DNA of 64,000 nt from Molossus alvarezi (Eukaryota > Chordata > Mammalia > Chiroptera > Molossidae): positions 102,565,890 through 102,629,889 of the forward strand of contig CM073889.1 in assembly GCA_037176705.1 (NCBI GenBank), read 5' to 3'. The notes beneath the pieces were generated by a model. The model made no database searches and was not told where the DNA came from. It was given only the letters and a program-made list of their open reading frames with translations. Shown here one piece after another: positions 34,570 through 46,024 of the stretch (position 1 is its first letter; each line of letters opens with the position of its first letter). Position numbers and translations under genes: made by a program.

Positions 34570-34600
<31 letters not shown>
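34435..34600 (+). repeat. Compound pyrimidine microsatellite (TTTC)n(CCTT)n(T)n
   Basis: (CTTT)n runs to about 34518, then (CCTT)n to about 34564, then a short CTTT bridge and a T run of about 28 to 34600. The plus strand is free of purines for roughly 160 bases. Long Phe/Leu/Ser or Lys/Glu frames over it are artefacts. Confidence 0.97.
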
Positions 34601-34603
<3 letters not shown>

Positions 34604-34607
<4 letters not shown>

Positions 34608-34800
34608 ATCACTGCAGTGAATAACTTTGTACATACATCACTTCATGCATGTGAGAGCAGGCCTTTGGGATCAGTTCCTAACATGGAATCACCAGATCAA
34701 AGGGTGTGTGCATTTGTAATTTTGGTGAATTTTGTCCATTTCCCTTCCTTTGAGGTTCATCAGTGTTCACTCCCAGCAGCAGTATATGTGATGCGCTTTC
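34604..34800 (-). mobile_element. Old L1M fragment, antisense
   Basis: 'gatcaaagggtgtgtgcatt', 'tgtaattttggtgaatttt' and 'tcactcccagcagcagtata' correspond to antisense L1M ORF2 C-terminal sequence. Confidence 0.6.
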
Positions 34801-34818
34801 CTCCCTACTCTGATTCTG

Positions 34819-34821
<3 letters not shown>

Positions 34822-34856
<35 letters not shown>
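34822..34856 (+). repeat. (CA)n microsatellite
   Basis: About 17 CA units between 34822 and 34856, ending in 'caaacatg'. A likely polymorphic site. Confidence 0.97.
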
Positions 34857-34859
<3 letters not shown>

Positions 34860-34860
<1 letters not shown>

Positions 34861-36344
34861 TGCTGTGAAAAGGACAGTCTGTCAATGTACTTTCCAACAA
34901 TTGTCACTCCTGTGGGGACACAAATGGTCAAGCTCCAGCTCTCTCTAAAGGAACAGAGTGAACTGGAGATGGGTGAAGTTCTGTCCTGGACAGACCCCAG
35001 AATACCTCCTGTGTTTGAGCTAAGTTCAGATTTCTGTCCCTGGGGACCCAGGGTGAAGCATTACAGGGAGAAGTCACTGGACTCCAGCTGTTAGACACAA
35101 AGGTTAGGAGTGTCTCCACATACGACTACTCAGTGAGACCCTTAATATCTCACAGTGGATGGATCATGGATGAAGTCTTAACATTTCCCTGATTCTTTCT
35201 CTCATATTTTCAGTGGTGTCACTTCCTGGGGAAATGATTGCTCATTTGTCTTAAACTTTTAATCTCGGAGTGTGCAGGTCTGTGTAATCAGCCTACCACA
35301 TCAATAATAGTTTATGAATATTGTCCTTTTCATGCAGAGTAAAAAGCTAGTAGCATGTGATTCCTTGGGCATGTTACAAGAACTTCAAACTTAAACGTGT
35401 CTTTCAGTAACCCCTCCTCCCCCCTCATACACACATAAGTGGACGATGAAGGCAGAAAGTTGTGCTTTTCGGGCAAAAATCCCATGCACATGAAATAAAA
35501 GATAACTGAAGTTTGACCCAACTATCTCAGCGTCATCTCTGTCCTCCCTCTGACTACGTGGGGATCGGCACTGACAAGAGGCTGCCCGATTAAGGATGAA
35601 GGAGCTTGGCAAAGGCTCCCAAGGCACAATCTTGCAGCTGTTAGCAAAAACATCAAGAGCAAGCTGCATGGTTACTTTGTAACCACTGTATCAAACAGAT
35701 ACTTATTTTTATGGGATTGTAAAACTCAAGCAAGTAAACAACTTGCACTTATCAAGGGCCTGTTCTGCTGAGGTACTCTATTAGGTATTGTAGAAGGTAC
35801 TTAATAAGTAAGTAAATAAAAATAAAACAAAAAACAAATAAAAAGTCAGCTCTAAATAATTACAGAGGAGGTGGGACGGTAGATTAAAAAACACTACCAA
35901 TTTAACGACTATCTGAGAATTAACATTATGAGGGTACAAAAACATAAAACTCTGTTCAGTGCCATGCAGTTGGGCCTAAGTGACCACAATAGCTCAGAAC
36001 CAAGAAGGTTAGAGCCCCCTACTTGAAAGAGCTCATGGTGCCCTAGGAAAGCTTGCTAGCTGGGGAGCTAGGTGTATCTTGCTCCCTACCTGCTATCCAT
36101 TGAGCTCCCTTCATTCATGTTCTCGTTGAACATCTCCCATGTGCTTTGCATACACCTTTGCTTTGCTTCCTTCTCCTTGGGGACCTTCAGGATACCCCCT
36201 CCTTGCTTTGCACCTCAGTGCTCCACTCAGGATAGTACCGCCTTCCACCCTTTCCGGGGCTTTGTAGCTGTCACCACCCTTATTCATGACAACAACCCAA
36301 CCCTGTGCCCCGTATTCTCCCTGCTAGAGGATCAGTAAATGCTG
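34860..36344. other. Unassigned sequence
   Basis: No gene seen. A weak L2/MIR-like patch occurs at about 35735-35810, followed by an AAAT/AAAC-rich stretch. Confidence 0.4.
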
Positions 36345-36925
36345 TTAGGTCTTCAAAAAGTTGAACATGGAGCTACCATATGGCCCAGATACCCCCCTCC
36401 TAGGTAAAGTCCTCAAAGAACTGAAAACAGGGACTCAAACAGGTATCTGTACCCCAGCGTTCATGGCAGTGCTATTTACACTTGCTAGAAGGAATGAACA
36501 GCCCATCACGGGTGCATGTTTAAACAAACTGTGCTATCTCCATACAAAAATGTTGTTCAGCTACAAACACAAAGAAGTACTGACAAATGACTCCAACATA
36601 GGTGAACCTCAGAAACATTACGTTAACTGAAGAAGCTAGACCCTAAAGGTCACATGATGTACAATTCCATGTATATACAATATTCAGCATAGGTAAATCT
36701 GTGGGGACAAAGCAGGTTGGTGGGTGCTGAGAACTGGGCAAGTGTAAACGGAGAGTAACTGCTTCATGGGTACAGGTTTTATTTCCAGCGATAAGAGCAT
36801 TTTGGGACTAGATAGAGGTGGTGGTTGTACACCACTGTGAATCTACTAAATACCACGAATGGTCCACTTCAAAGTGACGAGTTTCATGTTATGTGAATTT
36901 TACTTTAATTAAAACAAAACCAACA
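36345..36925 (+). mobile_element. Old L1M 3' end, sense
   Basis: 'ttgaacatggagctaccata' and 'tggcccagatacccccctcc', then 'gttcatggcagtgctattta', the 3' UTR landmark 'cttcatgggtacaggtttta' and 'gaattttactttaatt' near the end. It carries frameshifts and has no intact ORF2. Confidence 0.82.
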
Positions 36926-37704
36926 ACTACTTCAGGAAACATGTCGTTGGGAGCCAGGAGGTTAAATGCTCTTTCTCCTGATATAATAATCACTTATGGT
37001 GGTGGGATGCGTGTATGTCACTGAAGAAACAAAACCTTAACCCGGAGAGGTAAGTTCCCGGGTGTAGTTTTCAGCAAATGACAGTAATTCTTCAGACCAG
37101 TAGAGAACTTTATAGTTTACACAGTGCCTTATGTTCAACACCTATGCACCCCTTACAACTTTCCCTCATCACCCCTCCTCATCTCCACCCCCAGAAGATC
37201 ATACTTTACACTTCTTGTCACCCGGAATAATGTCACCCCGTCTGTGTTTGAATCTGATTCATTCACTAAGCTCCAGATCAAATGCCATCCCCTGAAGCTT
37301 CGCCTGGAAATACAGGCCCCTTCTGGCTGCTCCAGAGAACCGCAGGATTTAAGACAGTCCCTAATCATAAACCAAGGTAGCTGAGATGGACGCAGGCAGA
37401 GATGACACGTGTTTTCAGCAGGTATCTGATATTTGGACACTCCATGTGAACAGCCACCCCCTACTGTCAAAATACGACGTTATTTATAATCTAAAGGTGT
37501 GAGGATGGAAGGGGGAGGGACAGAAATAACAGGAGTAGTCAGAAATGGGTAGGTCAGGGGAAGCTTGTTAAGGGTAGGTCAGGAGAGCTTCTTCAGTGCC
37601 CAGAATCCCTGGCGCAGTCACCATACCTGGTACCTTCCATGGCACTTTTCAAAAATGTTGACTTAGTTCTTTTGTTCATTCATTTATCCATTCCCTTTTG
37701 GCAA
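36926..37704. other. Unassigned sequence
   Basis: No gene or named repeat. A 105-codon minus frame (37153-37470) has no recognised domain. Confidence 0.4.
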
Positions 37705-37830
37705 GAGGATGCTCTTCAGAATGTAAGCCCCCTGAAGAAAAGGACCGCGTCTCTCATTCCCCAGCGTCTTGCAGAGTGCCTAGTATACTTCATCCTCCAT
37801 AAACACTTGTCGAATGAAGGACTGAACTGA
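37705..37830 (+). mobile_element. L2 3' end, sense
   Basis: 'agaatgtaagccccctgaag', 'gtcttgcagagtgcctagta' and 'cataaacacttgtcgaatga' match the L2 3' terminal region. Confidence 0.78.
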
Positions 37831-37844
37831 AGAGAGAGGTGAGC

Positions 37845-37975
37845 TTTGGAGTCCCACAGTCCTGTGCTTAAACCCCAGCTCAGGCCCTCACTAGCTGTGT
37901 TCTCCTGTACATAAGGGAGCTGGATAAACCCAACCTCACACTTTAGTGCTGGACACGTTTCATTAATGAGAGCTG
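37845..37975 (+). mobile_element. MIR fragment, sense
   Basis: 'ttggagtcccacagtcctgt', 'gcttaaaccccagctcagg' and 'ctcactagctgtgttctcct' match the MIR tRNA-related and core portions. It lies just after the L2 fragment. Confidence 0.7.
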
Positions 37976-38098
37976 TTATGCATCCATCAGAGAATGATCA
38001 AACCTGAGCAATGTGCAAAGAACAACAAAAGCAACTCCCTTTGGCAACTTAAAACCATCAGTTCTTATGCCTTGGTCCCTTGAACCTGGCCGAGTGCT

Positions 38099-38200
38099 CA
38101 TTTACCCATTCATCCAATGACTGGTTTTTGAGCTCCTACTGTATCAGGAACTGTTCTAGGAGCCATAGGAAGCCACTGGAGGGTTGTCACCAGAGGAGCA
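38099..38200 (-). mobile_element. L2-like fragment, antisense
   Basis: 'tttttgagctcctactgtat' and 'caggaactgttctaggagcc' match reverse-complement L2. The continuation 'gaagccactggagggttgt' is another common ancient repeat segment. Confidence 0.6.
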
Positions 38201-39161
38201 ACATGCTTAGATAAGTGTGCTACAAAGGTCGCTCTGCTTTTCTGCGTCAAGATGGCTTAGAGGCTGGCGAGGTGAAACACCAGAGAACAAGACGACGTGG
38301 GTGGGTCTTGGTGGAGAGGATGACAGCTTCCTGCAAGGTGTGGGTGCCGTTGGGACCCCGTTTTTTTTATTTTTCTTCATTGGAGATTGACCAACCTACC
38401 TCTAGGTAGGGGTCTAAGAATGTCTCCCATATTTATGATGGTTTTTATCTACTCAAAACACTTTTGTGAGGGATAATTTTATATGCTGGAGTGCTATCTA
38501 ATTATTAGATTGTCCTGTCTAATTATTTTATTCATTTAAATTCTTCAACGTACCTGTCTCCTCTCATGTATTCACGGCCACCTTTACACATTGTAGAGCC
38601 CAAGCAAATAGTTCCTGGAGAGGGTCCATGGTGTTTTAATCTGCTAACAAAGGACTTGGGGTTTTCTAAACAGAAATGACTTCTCAACATTCTGGAGACG
38701 AACTCGGAGATCAGGCTTCAGCGTGACGGTCCGGCGAGTGCCCTTTGCACAGCCGCAGCCGCCCAGGTCCTCGTGTGCACTGGAGGGGCTGTGAAGCTGG
38801 CGAGGAGATGTGGACGATGTGTTAGAGACTGAACAAGGAGGACCCGTGACGCGTTAGGCAGGGCTGGGGTGAGGAAGAAAGGAGGGCATAGGTTTGAGGC
38901 TCAAGTAACGGGGTGAGGGGAGCTGCTATTTCCTGACTGGGTGGACACTGGGGGAAGAAGAGATTTGGAAAGGAGTTTTGATAATCACAGTTTCGATGTA
39001 ATACTGTTGAGATTCCTATTGGATGTCGATGTGGGTTCAGGAGGTGTACACATCTACTGAAAAGTCGGTATAGAAGGCCTTTAAAGACATGAGAATGAGG
39101 AGATCCCCTTTAACAGAAAAATAAAAGATAAGGCAAGGAACTGGGTTGTGAGGGGTGCCTA
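38201..39161. other. Unassigned sequence
   Basis: No gene or repeat recognised. It closes the interval free of Ves SINEs. Confidence 0.4.
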
Positions 39162-39390
39162 CATTTATTTATTTTTTAAAATATGTTTTTATTGATTTTT
39201 TAGAGAGAGAGGAAGGGGGGGAGAGAGAGAGAGAGAGAGAAACATCGATGTGAGAAACATCCATCAGCTGCCTCCTGCACACCCCTCCTGGGGGTGGAGC
39301 CCACAGCCCGGCACGGGCCCTGACCGGGCATGGACCGGGACCTCTCGGTCCACGGGACAGCACAGTCCCCTGAGCCACAGCAGCCAGGCC
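39162..39390 (-). mobile_element. Ves SINE (type 2), antisense, GC-rich copy
   Basis: Tail 'tgtttttattgattttttag', (GA)n, 'cagctgcctcctgcacaccc' and head ending 'ctgagccacagcagccaggcc'. No TCCTC/GAGGA hairpin. Approximate TSD 'aggggtgcct'/'aggggctccc' at 39151 and 39391. Confidence 0.9.
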
Positions 39391-40247
39391 AGGGGCTCCC
39401 ATGTGTAGAGGTCAGGAGAGAAGGAGCCCCGCACGGAATTCGGGGAGAAGTGTTTCTAGCAGGAGTGGCCGGTACATCAGCTGCTGCTGGGAGGACGGAT
39501 GAGACAGGGAGGGATCTCGGAAACGGGCATCGTGGGGGTCACGCGTGATCGGGGAAGGGCAGCTGCGATGAAGTGAAGGTCGTGGGAATCCCAGGCGCGT
39601 GGGTGGGTGGGCCCGTGGAAGGTGAGGAAATGAAGGCCACGTGGACCACTCCGTCACGATGCTGCCTGTGACGTGTCCCGCGCCAGGGACTGTGGCTCCA
39701 GGTGGATGCGGGGTTCAGGGCGTTTTGCCCTCTTCCCTACAGCGTGCTTGTGGGTTGATAGGAAAAGCCAGGAAGAGGGAGAGACCGATGATGCAGGGGG
39801 GAGGGGCGCTAACAGCAGGAGCGAGTCCCTGAGAAGGGGAGAGGGGAGGGGTCCAGCCCGCGGAGACGGGTTGTGTTTTGAGAGGCTCTTCTGGAAGAGG
39901 GAGAACGTGGGTGATGTCCGCTGGGGGAGAGTCGGGGCATAGGAGTAAACACGACTCGAGGACAGTGAACTCAGTGGACCAGGTGCATCATCATTCTCCT
40001 TAAATAAAAATGTGATCCTGCCAGTATAGGTCATTGACCCCCTATGGTCAAGATATTTCCAGGAGGTCTAATGTGCCTAGGCTTGAGGCATAGGGAAGGA
40101 CACGGCAGTTTCTAGAGAGGGAAGAGTGGAAACGGAGGAAGACAGTGTGGCGGGGACAGAGCAGGAGAAAGAGAGAAGAGAGGAGGCAGGGAGAAGGTGA
40201 GCGCTTTGTCTGAGGCAGCCCAGGGGCACCTGTGGCTCTGCCTTAAC
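39391..40247. other. GC-rich unassigned sequence
   Basis: Moderately CpG-containing DNA with overlapping 60-126-codon frames on both strands, none with a known domain. It is not dense enough by eye to call a CpG island. Confidence 0.4.
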
Positions 40248-40330
40248 TTACTAACTAACCAACCAACCAACCAACCAACCAACCAACCAACCAACCAACC
40301 ATCCAACCAACCAACCAACCAACCAACCAA
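40248..40330 (+). repeat. (CCAA)n tetranucleotide repeat
   Basis: About 20 CCAA units with one CCAT interruption near 40299-40303. On the minus strand it keeps a frame open that reads as repeated GWLV, giving the tail of a spurious 198-codon frame (40255-40851). Confidence 0.97.
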
Positions 40331-43300
40331 TAGCTAAGAACAAGAGGCGGCCTGAGCCCCAGGAAACTGCAGCCACCCAGGTGCCAGGGCCGCCCGCCCT
40401 GCAGGCGGTGGAGGAAGCGCAGCCAGCGCCTGGCTATAATTAGCAGCCACCGAGGCCTAGAAAGCCGCCTGCCGGAGGACCGTGAGTTCAGAGCCAGCGC
40501 CGCAAGCAGCTGGGGAAGCTCCGCTGGAGGCTGGCCGGTGAGGTCAGCGTCTGCCTGGCTCGGAGAACGGGCCCTGCAGACGGTGGCGCTGGGCACGGCC
40601 CCTGGAGCCGGCATGGCTAGTGTCAGAATGAGGGCATCCAGAATTCCTGGACTGTCACTTATCTGTCTGGGCAAACGTCCTTCATGGCTGGCTTTCCCTG
40701 GCTCCGGGCAGCCCCCGCCCGTGGGAGGGGCACTGCCTTGGCAGACGGGCAGGCCTTGGCAGGCACGAGAGCGGAGCTCTCCCGAGGCCTGTCTCCTTGG
40801 AGTCTGTCGGGTGCCCGGGCACATCCATACTGCTCCCCCCACCAGGCCCATCTTTGGCTTTGCTGTTCATTTCCCACACGAGGACATCTTTTTAAGAATC
40901 TTTACACTGAAATAGGGAGGAAACCCTTCAGCAGTGAACACAAAAGGTCCTCCTGCTGCTACTGAATTACTTCTCATTTAACCTTAGCGGTGGGCGGCAG
41001 CCATACCACCCTCCCAGGCTCAGGAAGCTGACTCCCAGCCCCAGCGGAGGAGTTCTGACCTCCTCCCTCTCTCCACCTGTCTGATCCGAGGAAACTTCTT
41101 TCTCATACAGATCCTACAGCGATTTCCTGGTGACTCTATCTCTAGTCGTGGTTTTCTCTCTGAACATCCCAGATTTAGTTGCCTCCCCCTTCCAAATAAG
41201 AGCCTTCCTTATGTTTGTGGAACAATCATTCGTTGCTGCCTGTTTTCTCTTTTCCAGGCGGATCATCCCCAGTTAGGGTGAGCCTCGTTAACTCTCTAAA
41301 GATCCGTTTGTTGCCAGCCCAGTGCCTCTGTGGTGCTGGGTGAAGGGATGTGTCCATTCACAGATGTAGCCCTGGGAACTGGAGGAACTCGCATTTTTGT
41401 TTCCAGGAACACTAGTGGACAAAATATAAACATCATAAGATGAGAATGGGAGATGGTAAGAACCATAATAAAAGAGAAAAATTTCTATCATCTGTTGAGG
41501 CTTATCTCATAGGGTACAAGTGTGCCGTGCACACGATCTGAGAATTCACAGCGTCATCATCGACCTATAGGTGGTCAAGCACCCTGCCAGCCTCACAGGC
41601 TGTTTAAGGTGGCTGCCAACCTTGCGTTGAAGGGCAGTCCCAGTATTTCAAACCACTGAGGCAAATGCAAAGTTTCACCCTCAAGTTCACACATCAAGGG
41701 CAAGGATTTGAACTCAGGACATCTAGCTGCAGAGCACATCTGTTTGCCCATGATGCCGTCTTGCTTTCCTGGAGGGTTGTGGGAATACCGAGACAGCAGG
41801 ATATAGGAGCCTCCCTAGCAGGGCTACTGCCTCCAACCTGTGCTGAAGAGATGTTTTTAGCTACTCCCCCAGCAGGAAGCAGGATGTGCCGGCTCTGACC
41901 TTGCTGTGGTTCTTGGCATGGGCCGTTCAGTTTCATGTTACTGACACCTCTGCTGCTCTGAATACACACTTTCTTCCAGCTCTCTCTTCACACTGTCACG
42001 GAATCTATCACGCAAAGATGAGGCCGCTCCAGGCACTTCCCACAAAGGTCCCTTCTGAGAACAATCACCTTCTAAGGCCATCCTGAGGGCTTTTGAATGA
42101 ACTTCTGCCACTTGGAAGCCAGCAGTTGTCCTGGAAAGGAAGGGTCGAGCGCTTCCACCATCATCTGACAGCCTCATTCTAACTTCTTGGGGGAGACGTG
42201 GATGCCCTGCGTGCTTCTGTGACATAACCGCTTAACACCTGCTCCAGGTGCCCACTGTGAGGGGCACAGGGTGGGGAACTAATAGCTGTCTCCGTTCACC
42301 ACCTTCCCTGCCAGGCCATCAGCAGGCACTTCTTGGCAGGTTCTGTCAGGGCTCAATGGGAGACCACATGCTATTCCATTTCCTGGCTCCAAGCAGCTTT
42401 TCCGATAATTGCATATTTCAGTACGGGGCGGTGTGTCTGCTTATTATTTCATTCTGGATGGTAGTGTGACCTGTACTGAGTGTGACATGCAGGAATAATT
42501 ACTATTATCATCATGATTTTTAACATCAGTTGTGTGCCAGTGGGTGTTGTTAGAGAACAGAATTAGACCTACCCATTCCCCCCCTCTATTTTTTTTTTTT
42601 ACCCAATTGGCTCTCAATTTAAATTAAACAGAGATTTCTCATCAACAGGAGGTTAGAATGGTGATGCTGAGGGGTGTGAAACACAAGTAAATGTAATTTG
42701 TTCCTCTCTTTTTTGGGGGGGAGGGCAGATATTAATCCTTATATTTCTTCTCTCTGATTTTTTAATAAAAACCTATAACAATGATAATGATATTATGCAG
42801 AATTTGGACCTCTCAGGCAACATTTCTGCAATGATTTCCAAACTCTGGGTAAACCAAGATTCATTAAATTTGAATTCGCATGTGCAACAGCCTGGGGAAA
42901 ATTGCCATCATGGTCTTGGGGGAGCCTGGGCTGACGGGGGCGTCAGAGACTTTGCTGCTCTGAATTTTCTTTGTTTGCTTGTTCTTTCCAGAGCAAGTAT
43001 CCAGCTTCTCTGTGTCACGATTGCTTTGTCAGTAACGACGTTTATGTCTCCCTCTGTTCATTGTCTCCTTTCTGTGAACTACTGCCCTTCTCCCAGCACC
43101 AGTTCTAGAGAAATCTTCCCAAATGAGCTGTTCCATCCAGGCCACCCCAGTTCTCAGAAGTCTTCACCACTTCTCTTTGGGGTGCTGCTACCTCAGAGCT
43201 CCGCTGTCAGCTCCTCTAAGCGTTTACAGATCCACGTCCCTCCATCCCGTCAGCCTCCTGTGTGCTCTTCGGTTGCAAAGACTTGATTTTCTCATTAGCT

Positions 43301-43751
43301 CACAAGCTCGTCTTGCTTCCTTCTGCTCTGGGTCTCTGGTCAAGTTACTTCCCTGTTTGGCCATGATCTCCCTTCCCCTCCACTCACCTGCTGCCACCCG
43401 GGTCCTGGCTGCTGGCACCAGCTGCACGACCTCACTCCTCAGACTTGGCAGGGATTGAATTGTATTCCAGGCCCCGTGTCTCCCAAGCTCCTGAGTTGTT
43501 CTTTAAAGGTTTTCTTTCCTTTTCAACATGGGAGGGCCTCCCCTTTCCAACCTGTGTGTGTGTGTGTCTGTCTGCCTGTTTATGTGAATATGCAGTACAC
43601 CAATTGCAGCACTCTACCCACGGGAATTATGGCTCCACTAGGTTCTTTAGTGCCAGATAGTGGCAGACCTAGTTTTTGTTCAGTTCCGTGGCAGCTGTTG
43701 CCTAGATGGTCTAGCATCTTGCTTTACAATATGGAAACACTTGGCCTATGT
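40331..43751. other. Unassigned, mainly unique sequence
   Basis: The first 300 bases are strongly GC-rich with several CpGs and a TATA-like 'ggctataattag' at about 40431. Frames up to 163 codons (42795-43286 plus) have no recognised domain. No confident repeat family was seen over 3.4 kb apart from simple (TG)n near 43552-43570. Confidence 0.4.
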
Positions 43752-43767
43752 TAAAATGACAAGACAG

Positions 43768-44020
43768 CCCTGGCTGGTTTGGCTCAGAGGTTAGAGCGTT
43801 GGCCTGCGGTCCCGAGAGACCCGGGTTCGATTCCCGCTAAGGGCATGTACCTCGGTTGCAGTTTGTGCCCAGCCCTGGTTGGTCATGTGTGTGGCAGCCA
43901 CTCGATGTGTGCCTTTCACATCGATGTTTCGCTCTCTCTCTGTGTTCCTCTCTCTCCTTCCCATTCTACCTGAACAAAAAATGAAAAATGTCCTTGGGTG
44001 AGGATAAAAAATAAAAAAAA
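43768..44020 (+). mobile_element. Ves SINE (type 1), full length with TSD
   Basis: Head 'ccctggctggtttggctcag', B-box-like 'gggttcgattcccgc', (TC)n tract and tail 'tccttgggtgagga' (stem with one G-T mismatch). Perfect 16 bp TSD 'taaaatgacaagacag' at 43752-43767 and 44021-44036. Confidence 0.97.
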
Positions 44021-44069
44021 TAAAATGACAAGACAGCAAGGCAGGTGACAATTTGTCTCAGTCAGGAAG

Positions 44070-44175
44070 TCTTTCTAGGTCTGGCATTATCTAGCTGTGT
44101 GACACTAGGGTCGTCATTTAACCTTTCTGAGCCTCAGTTGAGTGTATGTGTGTGCATATGTGAGAAATTACAATG
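44070..44175 (+). mobile_element. MIR fragment, sense
   Basis: 'tatctagctgtgtgacact', 'cgtcatttaacctttctgag' and 'cctcagttgag' match the MIR core. Confidence 0.78.
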
Positions 44176-44279
44176 GTCTCTTCCAGCTCAAAATTACTTT
44201 CTTATTTTATTCTTGTCCTTGTTCTGCCAATGAGGGGGCACTCACCTCTCCTGAGCCATCGTATTTCACTTCAGGGCCT

Positions 44280-44726
44280 TGTGGTAGCCTGAATCAGGCC
44301 CTCCAAAGATGTCCATACCCTAGTCCCTGTGAATACGTTAAGATAGCAAAAGAGGCTTTGCAGACATGATTAAATTAAGGATCTTGAGATTCAGAGAATA
44401 GCCTGTTATCCAACTGAGCAAAGCACAATCATGAAGGTCCTTTCTAAGAAGGAGGCTGGAGGGCCAAAGGCAGAGAAGATGTGGCGATGGAAGCAGGGTA
44501 AGATGATGTGAAGAAGGGACCACACGGTGAGAAATGTCCGAGGCCTCTAGAAGCTAGGAAAGGCGAGGGAATGGATTCCCGCAGAAGCCTCCAGAAGGAA
44601 TGCAGCCCTGCTGACACCGTGATTTTAGATAGCTGACTTCCAGAATTAGAAGTTAATACACTTGTGTTGGTTCAAGCCTCTAAATTCTGGTGATTCGTTA
44701 CTGGAGCAATAGGAAATTACTACAGA
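44280..44726 (+). mobile_element. MaLR LTR, MLT1-like, sense, nearly complete
   Basis: It starts 'tgtggtagcctgaatcagg' and runs through 'ccaaagatgtccataccc', 'gaggctttgcagacatgatt', 'atgtggcgatggaagcaggg', 'cctctagaagctaggaaagg' and 'ctccagaaggaatgcagccc' to an end like 'gcaataggaaattactacag'. Order and length (about 445 bp) fit an MLT1-class LTR. It is solo, with no internal sequence. Confidence 0.8.
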
Positions 44727-44749
44727 CCTGGACGAAGAAAGACCCAAGG

Positions 44750-44906
44750 GCCCTGGCCGGCCGGTCAGCTGGTGGTAGTGTCGCCCCATGCACCGAAAGG
44801 TTGTGGGTTTGATGGTTCTCTCTTACATCGATGTCTCTCTCTCTCTCTCTCCCTTCTCTCTCTAAAATCAATGAAAACATATCCTCAGGTGAGGATTAAA
44901 AGAAAA
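44750..44906 (+). mobile_element. Ves SINE, deleted chimeric copy with hairpin tail
   Basis: Type-2 head ('catgcaccgaaaggttgtgg') directly joined to 'ttctctcttacatcgatgtc', then a (TC)n tract, 'aaaatcaatgaaaacatatc' and 'atcctcaggtgaggatt', a perfect 7 bp stem. It is about 155 bp, so the centre is deleted. Short flanks 'aaagaccc' (about 44738 and 44907) look like a TSD. Confidence 0.88.
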
Positions 44907-44926
44907 AAAGACCCTGTGGGTATGTG

Positions 44927-45765
44927 TTTAGACTGACCGGACCCCACAGGCTCAGGATCGCTCTGCTGACGTCTTAGATCCTGGGCTCGTACCCTCTTCC
45001 AGCTGAGGGACACTCTCCCTTCCAACTTCCTCTTCTCTTAAACAAGGAGAGCCTTACATATAGAGGCTTCAACCCACACAGATTTATTTTACAATTCTGT
45101 TTGGGGGCATCCTTGGAACTGTTCTCCAGGTGGCTTCTCGTAGGCACAGAGGACCCAGCGATGCTGCCCCTGAGCGGGTCGTGGAACCGTCGCAGGAGCA
45201 CACGGGCGCAGTGGGGGACACATGCCTTCTCCCCACTTCTCCACAATCAGTTCTGGACTGGTCTTCATTCAGCACAGGGTCATCTCTAAGAAGAGAGAGA
45301 AGGCAAGGAAGGAGCTGCTGGGGCTGGTCAGTGAAATAGCAGGAGACTTTGGGGGGAGAAGTGACCTTGTGAACTGCCAAGCTGTGGACTTTTGGGGGAG
45401 CTGTACACACACTCTAGAGCTGTGAAAAGCAGGGTTCAAGAGGAAAGGCAGGAGTAAGCACAAGGCCCGAGGCTCTGAAAGTGAAGCAGTACAAGCTGAG
45501 CGTCAAGAACCGAGAAGTTCCTTCATTATCCAAAGACTCCAAACAGACGGTGTGCTATCAAGGGACATTCCTGATGTTTATGTACAGAAAAGCATAAAGA
45601 AGAAAGCAAAACTGGCCTGTAGTCCCACTGCAAGATACTCAGCTCTCCCTCCTCACCCATCAAGGCTTTCTCAAAGTTTCTCGTATTCTTCTGGGAAAGA
45701 AAATTTACACGTAAAAGGTCTGCTCCCTTACTCTTTCTTCAAGTACAGTGTTCTTAAGAAAATTA
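44927..45765. other. Unassigned sequence
   Basis: No gene recognised. Overlapping frames of 60-108 codons on both strands (44974-45425) lack domains. Confidence 0.4.
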
Positions 45766-45771
45766 ATTGTA

Positions 45772-46004
45772 GCCCTGGCCGGTTTGGCTCAGCCGTTAGA
45801 GCATTGGCCTGCGGTCCAGAGAGACCCGGGTTCGGTTCCCTCTAAGGGCACGTACCTCAGTTGCAGTTTGTCCCTGGCCCTGGTAGGGTCGTGCGGGTGG
45901 CAGCCACTCGATGTGTCCCTTTCACGTCGATGTTTCTCTCTCTCTCTCCCTCCCACTTTATCTGAACAAAAAAATGGAAAAAAGTGTCCTGGTTGAGGAT
46001 AAAA
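45772..46004 (+). mobile_element. Ves SINE (type 1)
   Basis: Head 'gccctggccggtttggctca', B-box-like 'gggttcggttccctc', (TC)n tract and tail 'gtcctggttgaggat' in which the hairpin stem is damaged. Short flanks 'aattgta' support a TSD (45766 and 46010). Confidence 0.95.
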
Positions 46005-46024
46005 ATAAAAATTGTATATCTTAG

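Noticed and set aside
34310..34868. Phe/Leu/Ser-rich (175 codons) and Lys/Glu-rich (100 codons) frames
   Set aside because: Translations of the (TTTC)n/(CCTT)n/(T)n microsatellite.
40255..40851. 198-codon minus-strand frame with repeated GWLV at its C-terminus
   Set aside because: The repeated part is simply the (CCAA)n microsatellite read in reverse, and the rest is GC-rich with competing open frames on both strands. No known domain or splice context.
42795..43286. 163-codon plus-strand frame
   Set aside because: Low-information Ser/Leu/Pro-rich translation, overlapped by another frame in 43123-43458; no recognisable domain or context.
44280..44726. LTR considered as part of an intact provirus
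   Set aside because: No primer-binding site, gag/pol/env similarity or second LTR lies next to it, so it is an old solo LTR.
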